Shown here: in pieces, positions 25,818 to 37,400 of the stretch | Position numbering within the stretch: position 1 is the stretch's first letter | Layout of the letters: every line of letters begins with the position of its first letter | Assembly: GCF_029633865.1 (NCBI RefSeq) | Contig: NC_079221.1 | Location: 1,483,215-1,547,214, forward strand | DNA length: 64,000 nt | Reading direction: 5' to 3' | DNA from: Lampris incognitus | Lineage: Eukaryota; Chordata; Actinopteri; Lampriformes; Lampridae | The notes under the pieces: model-generated | Database searches by the model: none | What the model saw: the letters and a program-made list of their open reading frames with translations, nothing else | What the model was told of the DNA's origin: nothing | Program-made: the position numbers and the translations under genes

Positions 25818-26505
25818 TGCAGGTGCCCCCACCCTTATACACAATACAGTGACTGCAGGTGTCCCCACTCTTATAAACAATACAGTGGCTGCAGGTGTCC
25901 CCACCCTTATACACAATACAGTGACTGCAGGTGTCCCCACTCTTATAAACAATACAGTGACTGCAGGTGTCCCCACCCTTATAAACAATACAGTGACTGC
26001 AGGTGTCCCCACCCTTATACACAATACAGTGACTGCAGGTGTCCCCACCCTTATAAACAATACAGTGACTGCAGGTGTCCCCACCCTTATAAACAATACA
26101 GTGACTGCAGGTGTCCCCACCCTTATAAACAATACAGTGACTGCAGGTGTCCCCACCCTTATAAACAATACAGTGACTGCAGGTGTCCCCACTCTTATAA
26201 ACAATACAGTGACTGCAGGTGTCCCCACCCTTATACACAATACAGTGACTGCAGGTGTCCCCACCCTTATAAACAATACAGTGACTGCAGGTGTCCCCAC
26301 CCTTATAAACAATACAGTGACTGCAGGTGTCCCCACCCTTATAAACAATAGTGACTGCAGGTGTCCCCACCCTTATAAACAATACAGTGACTGCAGGTGT
26401 CCCCACCCTTATAAACAATACAGTGACTGCAGGTGTCCCCACCCTTATAAACAATAGTGACTGCAGGTGTCCCCACCCTTATAAACAATACAGTGACTGT
26501 AGGTG
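25818..26505. repeat. 36-bp minisatellite in the Penelope 3' part
   Basis: About 19 units of 36 bp, each with GTGACTGCAGGTGTCCCCAC followed by CCTTATAAACAATACA. At least two units are 33 bp. As both lengths are multiples of three, all frames stay open (12-residue periods such as GDTCSHCIVYKG). No spacer-like variable segments exist, so it is not a CRISPR array. Confidence 0.92.
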
Positions 26506-26644
26506 TTGGTGACAGATGAAGACACCTCCTGGTGCAGTTCAGGGATGGTTGTTCCCTCTTCACATAGATGGCCTCTTTGACTCCCCGTTCAAACCAGCGT
26601 TCCTCCCTTTCAAGGATGGTTACATCGTCATCCTTGAAAGAGTG

Positions 26645-27530
26645 GCTACTGGCCTGTAGATTGTGTAGACTGTGGAGTCCTGGCCTGTAGATGGTGTAGA
26701 TTGTGGAGTCCTGGCCTGTAGATGGGGTAGATTGTGGAGTCCTGGTCTGTAGATGGTGTAGACTATGGAGTCCTGGCCTGTAGATGGTGTAGACTGTGGA
26801 GTTCTGGCCTATAGATGGTGTATACTGTGGAGTCCTGGTCTGTAGATGGTGTAGACTGTGAAGTCCTGGCCTGTAGATGGTGTAGATTGTGGAGTCCTGG
26901 TCTGTAGATGGTGTAGACTGTGGAGTCCTGGCCTGTAGATGGTGTAGACTGTGGAGTCCTGGCCTGTAGATGGTGTAGACTGTGGCGTCCTGGCCTGTAG
27001 ATGGTGTAGATTGTGGAGTCCTGGTCTGTAGATGGTGTAGACTGTGGAGTCCTGGTCTGTAGATGGTGTAGATTGTGGAGTCCTGGTCTGTAGATGGTGT
27101 AGACTGTGGAGTCCTGGCCTGTAGATGGTGTAGACTGTGGAGTCCTGGCCTGTAGATGGTGTAGACTGTGGAGTCCTGGTCTGTAGATGGTGTAGATATT
27201 GGAGTCCTGGTCTGTAGATGGTGTAGATTGTGGAGTCCTGGTCTGTAGATGGTGTAGATTATGGAGTCCTGGTCTGTAGATGGTGTAGACTGTGGAGTCC
27301 TGGTCTGTAGATGGTGTAGATTGTGGAGTCCTGGTCTGTAGATGGTGTAGACTGTGGAGTCCTGGCCTGTAGATGGTGTAGACTGTGGAGTCCTGGCCTG
27401 TAGATGGTGTAGACTGTGGAGTCCTGGTCTGTAGATGGTGTAGACTGTGGAGTCCTGGCCTGTAGATGGGTGTAGACTGTTGAGTCCTGGCCTGTGGATG
27501 GTGCAGACTGTGGAGTCCTGGCCTGACGTG
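26645..27530. repeat. 31-bp minisatellite inside the Penelope GIY-YIG frame
   Basis: About 28 units of 31 bp (TGTAGATGGTGTAGACTGTG then GAGTCCTGGTC). The array lies exactly between the codons for RRATTSGQDS and LQASSHSF, which are neighbours in normal Penelope proteins. Three units (93 bp) make one 31-residue protein period, so the host frame passes through all three registers without a stop. Confidence 0.9.
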
Positions 27531-28197
27531 GTAGCTCTCCTGTGTTGTGCCATCCTCTTGGCCAGCATCTGTTTAGTTTCCCTGATGTACAAGTCACGGC
27601 AATCCTCCCGGCACTTAACAGCTACACTATATTGCTGTTTGTGCCGGGGGACCTGATCCTTGGGATGGACCAACTTCTGGTGCAGCGTTTTGGGGTTTGA
27701 AAGCAACCGAGACGCGGTGTTTGGAAAATACGCATCTCAACTGTTCCGACACTCCCACCACACACAGAATCACAGCTGGTTTACACTTAATAAGACAGCT
27801 GTTGTCCTTCTCCTCTCTTCGATCAGCTGCTGCACTGTTTGGGATCTTCCTGGCTTTGACAAACGCCCAGTTAGGATAACCACACTTAACCAGGGCCTGT
27901 TTAATGTGGGACTTCTCCTCTTCCCCGGCTGCTGTGTTGGTGGGGACGCTGTCAGCTCGGTGGTCCAGCGTCCTGATGACTCCTAGTTTGTGCTCCAGTA
28001 GATGATGAGAGTCAAACCTTCAGTACTGATCAGTATGTGTTGGTTTACGGTAAACACCAACAATCAAATGTCCCCCATCACCAATTACAGTTTCAGTGTA
28101 AGAAGGCTGACCTGTCATGTTCCACATCCTCCCTGGTGAACTTGATGTGGTGTCCACAGAGTTAATGTGGTCGGTGAAACGTGGGGTGTCCTGAGAT

Positions 28198-28281
28198 TTA
28201 ATTTTAACCCAGGTGTCCACAAATCTGAACCAACACCACCTAGCCATTCAGATTTGTGGACGACACCTGGGTTAAAATTAA
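28198..28281. repeat. Penelope head-to-head palindrome at the RT catalytic box
   Basis: The left arm (28198-28229) and right arm (28247-28281) are reverse complements except for one 3-base gap. The right arm on the plus strand reads RFVDDTWVKIK, a Penelope RT active-site box. The left arm on the minus strand reads RFVDTWVKIK, one Asp codon shorter. This marks two inverted element copies meeting at the same RT position. Confidence 0.8.
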
Positions 28282-28289
28282 ATAAAAAT

Positions 28290-30720
28290 TGAAATTAAAA
28301 GGGAATCCAAATGGGAAATAACTTTGTAAGCTTAATGCATCAAGAATTTAAATAGGACAGTATACGTAGAAGATGCAAATGAGGCCTATGAATAATTTCT
28401 GTCCATTATAGTAATGCTGCATGAAAAAAAACTGTCCACTAGTAAGGAAAGTAAGTAAACAAATATATGCTGAAAAACCACGGTTAACTAAAGGAATACT
28501 AAATGCATGTAAGAAGAAAAATTTATTATATAAAGAATTTTTAAAGAAAAGAACAACAGAAGCTGATCAAAAATATAAGATATATAAAAACAAATTAACT
28601 AGAATTATGAGAATCAGCAAAAAGGATTATTACAGTAAATTACTAGAGGGCAACAAAAACAACATTAAACAAACATGGAATGTATTAAATGACATTATTA
28701 AAAAAAGGAAGTGGGGAGGCAGGATACCCTAACCATTACCTGACTAGAAGTAATTCAACTATTAATGACAAGGCCATGGTTGCAAATGAGTTCAATAAGT
28801 TTGTTGTCAGTGTTGGTCCTGATTTGGCTGAGCAAATTGCAAAGACCGGTAGCGGAGATAATGTGGAAAGCAAGAAAATGTCTGTTAAAGAATCCATATT
28901 TCTAAGGGGAACAAATGAAAAAGAAATTATTGATACAGTTAAAAATTTCAAGAACAAGAAGTCCACTGAATGGAATGGAATAGACATGTTTATGGTCAAA
29001 AATATCATCGAATACATTGCAAAACCTTTGTCTCACATCTGTAACCAATCCCCACAAACTGGTGTTTTTCCAAACAAAATGAAAACAGCCAAAGTTATAC
29101 CAATCTATAAGTCTGGTGATAGACACGTCCTTTCAAATTACAGACCTGTTTCCTTGCTTCCACAGTTCTCAAAAATACTAGAATATACTTTTCAAAAATA
29201 CACGACTTCATCACAAAACATAATGTACTGTGTAATCAGCAATATGGTTTTAGAGCAAACAGAACAACTTCATTTGCACTTATAGAATTTATAGATGAAA
29301 TAACAATGGCAATAGAAAACAAAAAAATGTGCAATAGGGGTATTTCTGGATCTAAAAAAAGCATTTGACACCGTAGACCATGGATTATTACTGAAAAAAC
29401 TACAATCATATGGAATTAGGGGAACCACACTCTCCTGGTAGATGATTTACTAGACATCATGGTCTCTGGTGGTAGATGATTTACTAGACATCATGGTCTC
29501 TGGTGGTAGATGATTTACTAGACATCATGGTCACTGGTGGTAGATGATTTACTAGACATCATGGTCTCTGGTGGTAGATGATTTACTAGGCATCATGGTC
29601 TCTGGTGGTAGATGATTTACTAGGCATCATGGTCTCTGGTGGTAGATGATTTACTAGACATCATGGTCTCTGGTGGTAGATGATTTACTAGACATCATGG
29701 TCTCTGGTGGTAGATGATTTACTAGACATCATGGTCTCTGGTGGTAGATGATTTACTAGGCATCATGGTCTCTGGTGGTAGATGATTTACTAGACATCAT
29801 GGTCTCTGGTGGTAGATGATTTACTAGACATCATGGTCTCTGGTGGTAGATGATTTACTAGACATCATGGTCTCTGGTGGTAGATGATTTACTAGACATC
29901 ATGGTCTCTGGTGGTAGATGATTTACTAGACATCATGGTCTCTGGTGGTAGATGATTTACTAGGCATCATGGTCTCTGGTGGTAGATGATTTACTAGACA
30001 TCATGGTCTCTGGTGGTAGATGATTTACTAGGCATCATGGTCTCTGGTGGTAGATGATTTACTAGACATCATGGTCTCTGGTGGTAGATGATTTACTAGA
30101 CATCATGGTCTCTGGTGGTAGATGATTTACTAGACATCATGGTCACTGCTGGTAGATGATTTACTAGACATCATGGTCTCTGGTGGTAGATGATTTACTA
30201 GACATCATGGTCTCTGGTGGTAGATGATTTACTAGACATCATGGTCACTGCTGGTAGATGATTTACTAGACATCATGGTCACTGCTGGTAGATGATTTAC
30301 TAGACATCATGGTCTCTGGTGGTAGATGATTTACTAGACATCATGGTCACTGCTGGTAGATGATTTACTAGACATCATGGTCTCTGGTGGTAGATGATTT
30401 ACTATGCATCATGGTCTCTGGTGGTAGATGATTTACTAGGCATCATGGTCTCTGGTGGTAGATGATTTACTAGACATCATGGTCACTGCTGGTAGATGAT
30501 TGAGTTTTCATTTAAATCACACAGTTCACTGTTGAAATATTAAAATAGAAAAAGGGGGTAGAACTAGATAAGTTTTTAACTTCTGCCTATTCCTTTTCAA
30601 ACTGCCGAGATTTGAAACAAATGTTTGATGATATTGTTTGCTTGTTTTGATTTTTTTTTATTATACATTTTATTTTTTTAACGTTCGAAATAAACTGTTT
30701 GAAATAACATGTCATATGTA
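28290..30720 (+). mobile_element. CR1/L2-group LINE with a VNTR in its RT
   Basis: Frames at 28421-28732 and 28689-29285 give the region before and at the start of an RT (KPRLTKGILNACKKKNLLY, DTVKNFKNKKSTEWNGID, AKVIPIYKSGDRH, LSNYRPVSLLPQFSKILE). Near 29345 the FLDLKKAFDTVDH box follows in another frame. At about 29431 the RT is replaced by a 34-bp repeat array. Past it, 30510-30720 is an LINE 3' UTR ending near ATAAACTGTTTGAAATAAC. It is related to 35330-38340. Confidence 0.8.
29431..30507. repeat. 34-bp minisatellite replacing an RT C terminus
   Basis: About 32 units of 34 bp containing GGTAGATGATTTACTAGACA and TCATGGTCTCTGGT, with recurrent variants (ggcatc, cactgctgg). It starts inside the LINE RT frame just after the GIRGTTLSW region and ends in the 3' UTR. 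Confidence 0.92.
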
Positions 30721-31081
30721 ACGCTCAAGGAAATGTGAATGTACTTGCATAATTTACACAGAAATCGTTGTTTCCGATGCATCTGGTTTTAACATCCTCT
30801 TTGTAAATTTAACTCATTTTACTTGAGATGGTCACAAGCAGTCTCCAATGGGACCAACTGATTTCAGAAATGTAAATTTCCACTTCATATTCTGTGACTG
30901 AAACACTGCTGCCATCTTCCTTTGTAATACAAACTAAACAGCAAATCTAAACTAACGTACCAATATACAATTTACTTCAATGCATGTGAGTTCTTGAGTT
31001 CTTATTCAACGTTTTAAAACATTTTCATGTACTAGCTACGTAAAATAGGGAAATTAACAAAGAATTGTGATTATATTTCAG

Positions 31082-31087
31082 TTTATT
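31082..31087 (-). terminator. Candidate poly(A) signal for the SIX6OS1 homologue
   Basis: AATAAA on the minus strand, about 360 bases past the stop at 31444. It is the first canonical hexamer I noted downstream. The stretch 30721-31443 otherwise holds nothing recognisable and probably includes the 3' UTR. Confidence 0.4.
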
Positions 31088-31443
31088 TTGTTAGTATTAA
31101 TTCAACAAGGAATTTTCAACACGGAAATTTTCAAATGTTTTCAACATAAATAAATTTCAAGTTTGATTCCAAATATATATTTTTTCTTTCAAAATAATTG
31201 TGCAGCAAACTGAACAAAACCCGAATGAACTATTATTCCTGGAATGCAGCTTATGGAATATAAACCCAACATTTTAAATGGTTAAAGCCTTCATAAAATG
31301 ACCAACGCTACTAACTACTGTAATGTTAAAGTGACATACTGTATTAAATGTTTGTGTGTCACTGTCAACTAAATACTACAGAGGGACATGAGGAAAATAA
31401 CTGATTATTGAAACCATAAACTTGCTGTGTTTCAAAGCTTTTC

Positions 31444-34400
31444 TTAACACTTTCCAAAGTTGATTGAGAACGGGAAAGCCTCCTCAGAGGCTTCATCTTG
31501 GTCTCCTATGGCCATCTCCGGTGTCGTGGCACCAAAAGAGAACGGGAACTCGTCTTCAGACTTCTCTGTTTGCTCAAATAGGAACCCTGAGCCAACAGAA
31601 ACACTGTCATGGTTCCCAGTTGAAAGAAGCAGGTAACACACAAATTGCATGACATGAAATTCTAAGAAATTTTTATATTTTTACCGCTTGCAGCTTTAGA
31701 TTCAGTGGTTTTCTGAAAAGAGAAATCGCCATTGATTTAACATCCTTACTTTGGTACTTTCATTGTTCTTATGCTTTATAAAGTATGGGCTACGATACCT
31801 TCTCACTGAAATATGAGTTTGTGAACATGAAAGGCGAGTCCTACAAGGAAAACATGCACACATTAGTCCAGCAGGGAGAATCTGTGATAAATGCCAGTTC
31901 TCTTTGACATTTTCCTTACCTCCTCCAGTGTGGAGACCATGTCAAATACAAATCCAGAGAAGCCAGGTGTGCTGGGATCAGGGTTCAAGGAGAAATGGAA
32001 AGCTGGAGACTTGCCGTCACTGGTTCCTTGACCTGTGCAGCTGTCAGGGCTGCAGCTAAAAGTGACATATTATAATACATTGAGCACAAAGTTGTCTTGA
32101 TCATTCAGTGTTGCAATGTCTAACTTCACACAAGTAATACTGTTTGCTTACAACTTTTGTTCACTTTGACACTGCTTTTTTGATTGGATCTCCTTTAAAA
32201 GAGATTCACTGGGACTAAGCTGGTTCAGTAAAGGTTTTACAGTAATTTTACAGTTAAGAATATGTAGGGAAAAAACTGCTCTTACTTGAGTGACAAAGTT
32301 GGAGTTGAATATCCTACTTTCTCTCCTGCCTGCGGGGACTGAAACCCGACACTTGTTGGAGATGCAGGCTGAAGATAAGGACTAGTTCCCTCTTTATCCT
32401 CTTCCTCTGTCACAACTGAAGTCTGCTCCATCTTTTCAGCTGCCATTTCCTGCATCTCCTCCACTGGTTCCTCTCTACCTGATATGGTTGAATGCTCCTC
32501 CTGTTAAAGATGCTATTGTCAGTAATAATCCCCCACAAAGAACAGAAGTCTGCAATTGGCCTTTCACAGAATACACTTACACAGAGCACTATAAACAGCT
32601 CTAGTAAAGCAGTAACAGTACTAACAGTACTTTTTATAGTAACAGTACTATAAAAGTCTCTTCAACTTTCCAAATTCCCTAAAATGAGTGAGGATTCTTT
32701 GTTGAATAACTGTAACATTAAGATTGTTGTTCACCCGTTGCTGTGACAAGGACCATTTAGTCATCCTGTAGGGGTCCATTTCTGTGGGTGCAAAGATGGC
32801 TGGTTAGTCCAATCCGCACCCTGAATGTTCTTTGGCAGCGTGGGCATGGGATAGTGGGAGTAGCTGGAGGGTTGCTGGCACAGTCTTTCCTGGTCTGCCT
32901 GCAGCTCTCTGCTGTGGCAATCCTGGTGGCATCACATGTGTTTGTAACATTTCGGACAGCTGCATGCCACTCTCCTCTGTTCAGAGCTTTCTGTTCCCAT
33001 GTGTCGTAGTTGATGGTGAAGGCCTTTAACGAAACCTTCAAGGTGTCTTTGAAATGTTTTTTTTTACCACCTTAGGAGCGCTTGCCTTGTTTGAGTTCAC
33101 CATATAATAGTTTCTTTGGGAGCCAGTAGTCTGGCATGCGAACTACATGGCCCACCCAACGAAGCTGTGATTGCATGAGGATGGTGTGTATACTCGGCAG
33201 TCTTGAGCGAGTGAGGAGCTCTGTGTCAGGGATCTTGTCATACCACTTTATGCCAAGAAGTTTTCTGAGGCATGTGGTGTGAAAGTGGTTTAGTGTTTTT
33301 GCATGGCATTTGTAAACTGTCCGTGTTATGAAGCCGTAAAGCAGTGTGGTGAGAACTATGGCCTGATACACTTTAATTTTTGTCTCCTGGGTGATGCCTC
33401 TTCTGTTCCACACATTCTTGTGGAGTCTACCAAAAGCAGTACTTGCTTTAGCAAGGTGTGCACTCACTCCTTCATCAATAGTGACATATCTGGAGAGAAA
33501 ACTGCCCAGGTAGGTGAATTTGTCAGCCGCATTTAATCGATGCCCATTTATGGTGACGTTGGGTACATTGTATGGCTTGCCCGGAGCTGGCTGATGAAGT
33601 ACTTCAGTCTTTTTTATGTTGATGGTGAGGCCAAAGTTGTTGCAAGCCTCTGAGAACTTATTGACACTATGTTGCATGTTGGCTTCGGATGTAGCGTTGA
33701 GAGCGTAGTCATCAGCAAACAGAGGAATGTTAATGGTTGCCATCTTAACTAAGGTTTTTGCTTTAAGCCGCTGAAGGTTGATGAGACAGCCATCAAAGCG
33801 GTAATTGACAACAATGCCAGCGTCCCCTTCTCTGAAGGCATCTGACAGCATGGCTGAGAACATAAGGCTGAACAGGGTTGGGGCAAGAAGACAGCCTTAC
33901 TTTACTCCGTTAGAGACAGGGAACGGCTCGGATGCAACGCCATTGTCTTGGACTCTGGCTAGCATGCCATTGTGTTGCTGCTGTATGATGGTGATGAACT
34001 TTTTTGGACATCCTCATTTTGCCATGACTCTCCAAAGGCTGTCTCTGAAGACAGTATCAAAGGCCTTGGTCAGATCGACAAAAGTGGAGTACAGGTCAAC
34101 ATTTTTTTCCTGGCATTTTTCTTGAAGCTGGCAGGTAGCAAACACCATGTCTATGGTTCCGCATTCTTCCCGGAATCCACACTCACTCTCAGGTAGAAGT
34201 CCTCTCTCTAGGTGTGCGCTGAGACGATTTAGTAAAACTCTTGCAAGCGTCTTGCCTGCAATGGACAGCAGGGAAATTCCACGGGGGTTATCACATGATT
34301 GGCGATTTCCCTTGTGCTTATAAAGGTGAATGATGGAGGCATCTTTAAAGTCCTGAGGTACTGTTTCAGTTTGCCATATGAGACAAAACAACTGCTGAAG

Positions 34401-37400
34401 TTTCTTAGCAATCGCAGGCCCTCCTTCTTTATAAATTTCAGCTGGGATGGAGTCTGAGCTACTTTTCCATTTGACAGCTGTCCGATTGCCTTAGGTGTCT
34501 CTTCCATTGTTGGAAGGGCGCTCGGTGTCTCATCAGATGGAATTTGGGGTAGTCAATTGATGGCTTCCTAGTTGATGGTAGAAGGGCAATTCAAAGAGGC
34601 AATCACATATTCAATTCTATGGATCCTGGCTTTCAGACAAAGGACTGTACTTGCCCCGATGACAAGTTATATGATGTGTGTGTATGTGTTATTAAAGTTA
34701 ATGAGCCAAATGTATAGAGTGGATGTATGATGGTAAACTACAGATTAAGTATTTTTCCACACCCTCAAACCCACTTGGAGGAAAATTATAAAGGGAACTT
34801 TAGCCAACTCTAAGTTTGAATAGACAATGAATTAACACACAACCTGTCCCTCTGATCCATTTCCCCTGTCCTGATCTGCACTTGGCATCTCATCTGATTG
34901 CTGCCTTTGTTCTGCAAAAATAAATGTACTTTTATTGGTCAGCTCAACTTTTTGTTAGGTAATACTGTAAGCCTAAAATTATACAAACACATATGAGACA
35001 TTTAATGTTTTTATGAGTTGCACAATAAGGGTATTCAGTAAAATACCTCAAACTTTGTTATATACACCACCTGATGCTGGGTTTGACCACAGTTTATGGC
35101 TTGCTTCTTCTGGTGCTGGAGAGTAAGGATGAGTTTCCTCAGCTATGTTTGTCTCAAGCTTCTCTTCAGTGTTTAGGTCTCTGGACATCCCGCGACCATC
35201 CTGCAGAATATGTTTTATCAAAACAAGCAGTACAATACAATGCTAAAGGCTGGAGAAAACTTTGATATGTACTTAATTTGGCATGAACGTTTACAACGGA
35301 TACTCAAACAGCATGACTTCTAAGTCTATTGACTGTTTACTCAAGTTTCAGTACCTTATCAAATATTGAACAATTTAAGGACTGGATCGAAGAAACGTAT
35401 TCAAAATCAACACAAAAGAACGTGTTCATATGTGGGGATTTCAATATAGACCCCTTAAATCCAAATAAGCACAGTAAGACAAGAGGTCATTAACACAATG
35501 TATAGTTTGGGTTTATATCCTAAAATCACTAGACCTAGCAGAACCACAGCACACTGTGCCACCTTAATAGACAATATATTCACAAACATCACAAACATAG
35601 AAGGAAACACTGAGAGTGGGCTTTTAATAAATGACATCGGTGACCATCTACCAGTTTTTACTGTCTATGACTGCAATTTTAGGAAGAACAAAGTTCCAAA
35701 CAACATTAAATATATAAGAATAAGAACAGAGGAATCCAAGAATGCTTTCAAAAATGAATTACTAACGGAATAAAGTATACAAAGAAAAAGACACTGATAA
35801 AGCTTACGATTCATTCCTACATATATTTCACTCCTTATATGAAAAAAATTGCCCAATAGAACAATTCAACAGTAAACGGAAATATAAAGATAGTCAATGG
35901 ATCACAAAGGAACTACATAACGCTTGTCATAAAAAATAAGCTATATAAAGAATTCATAAAACACAGAACAATTGAAGCAGAAATAAAATACAAAAGATAT
36001 AAAAACAAGCTAACTAACATTATGAGGATATACAAGAAGGAATACTAAAGCAAAGAATTAGAGATCAATAAAAACAACACCAAAGGTATATGGAATGTGT
36101 TGAATAGTGTTATTAGAAACGGTTCTAGAAGCCCAAGCTGCCCTCAATACTTTAAAGATAATGATAAGACTATAAACAACATGGGAGACATGGTCAATGG
36201 CTTCAACAGATTCTTTGTTAATGTGGACCAAAGCTGGAAGAAAAAAAATCAATGACACACAAACAATCACAGAGGGGAATGACAGTGATTATGGGGACAG
36301 AAATCCAAGTTCCATTTTTCTTAGAGCGGTAGAAGAGAAGGAAGTCGTGGACATCGTAAACAAATGCTAGAACAAAAATCTGCTGACTGGAATGATATTG
36401 ATATGACAATAGTTAATTAAGTAATCTAAGATATTGCAAAACTACTAACCCACATCTATAACATGTCCTTTCAATTTGGTAAAGTTCCAAGCAAAATTAA
36501 AATCGCAAAAGTTATACCCTTATATAAAACCGGAGATAGACACCAATTTACAAACCACAGACCAATTCCATTATTGTCACAGTCCAAAATATTGGAACAA
36601 CTAGTTGTTATTAGACTAGACAAATTCATTGAGAAGTACAATCTGTTGACCGATACACAGTATGGGTTTCGACCAAACAGATCCACATCTCTGGCACTCA
36701 TTGAATTAACTGAAGAAATAACTAATTGCATTGACCAAAAAAGTTTGCTGTGGAAATATATACGTATAGATAAAAAAAAAAGCCTTTGACACTATTGATC
36801 ACAATAGATTAATAGATAAATTGCAAAGGTATGGTATCAGGGTGGTGCAGAATTGGCTAAGAAGCTATTTAAGTAACAGGCAGCAGTTTGTAAAGAGAGG
36901 CAAACATAAATCATTATGCATGGATATTACTTGTGGTGTACCCCAGGGGTCGGTTTTAGGTCCAAAACTGTTCATTTTGTACTTAAATGATATATGCAAG
37001 ATATCAAAAATATTGACATTTGTTCTATTTGCTGATGACACGAATATATTTTGTTCTGCTGAGAATTTACAGCAGCTTTTGGAGGTGACAACAAAAGAAA
37101 TGGAAAAATTAAAATGGTGGTTTGACAAAAATAAATTATCCCTAAATCTGGTCAAAACAAAGTTTATGTTGTTTGGAAAATATAAAATAAACACCAAAGT
37201 AAAAGTAGTGATTGACAATGTCCAACTAGAAAGAGTATATGAAAATAAATTTCTAGGTGTGATACTAGACCACAAAATCTGCTGGAAACCTCACACAACA
37301 TGTGTGCGAGCAAAGCTGCCAAGCAGCATTGCAGTCATGAGAAAGGCAAGTCACATTCTGGATTATAAATAATTTTTCACTCTGTATTGTTCATTTATTT

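Larger units (their letters stand above)
25690..28231 (-). mobile_element. Penelope-like element (GIY-YIG end), minus strand
   Basis: From right to left the minus strand gives an RT C-terminal part (FRFVDTWVKIKSQDTPRFTD, GVYRKPTHTDQY) and further diverged RT/linker sequence. Next comes the endonuclease region: VHPKDQVPRHKQQYSVAVKC, CRDLYIRETKQMLAKRMAQH (GIY-YIG type), then LEREERWFERGVKEAIYVKR and PSLN. The 3' tail near 25690-25810 has the Penelope-type end. The GIY-YIG frame is stretched by two minisatellites. The element is broken and lies right behind the pfkl stop. Confidence 0.85.

Noticed and set aside
25786-26457. Regular 36-bp direct repeats resembling a CRISPR array
   Set aside because: There are no variable spacers between repeats, the host is a vertebrate and the array sits in a Penelope element. 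It is a minisatellite.
31593-31684. Possible alternative last-exon start for six6os1 at an acceptor just after 31665 or at GACAG near 31602
   Set aside because: The first would leave an intron of about 20 bases, and the second is out of frame with DEFPFSFG. The acceptor GTTGGCTCAG ending at 31587 gives a 98-base intron and the correct frame.
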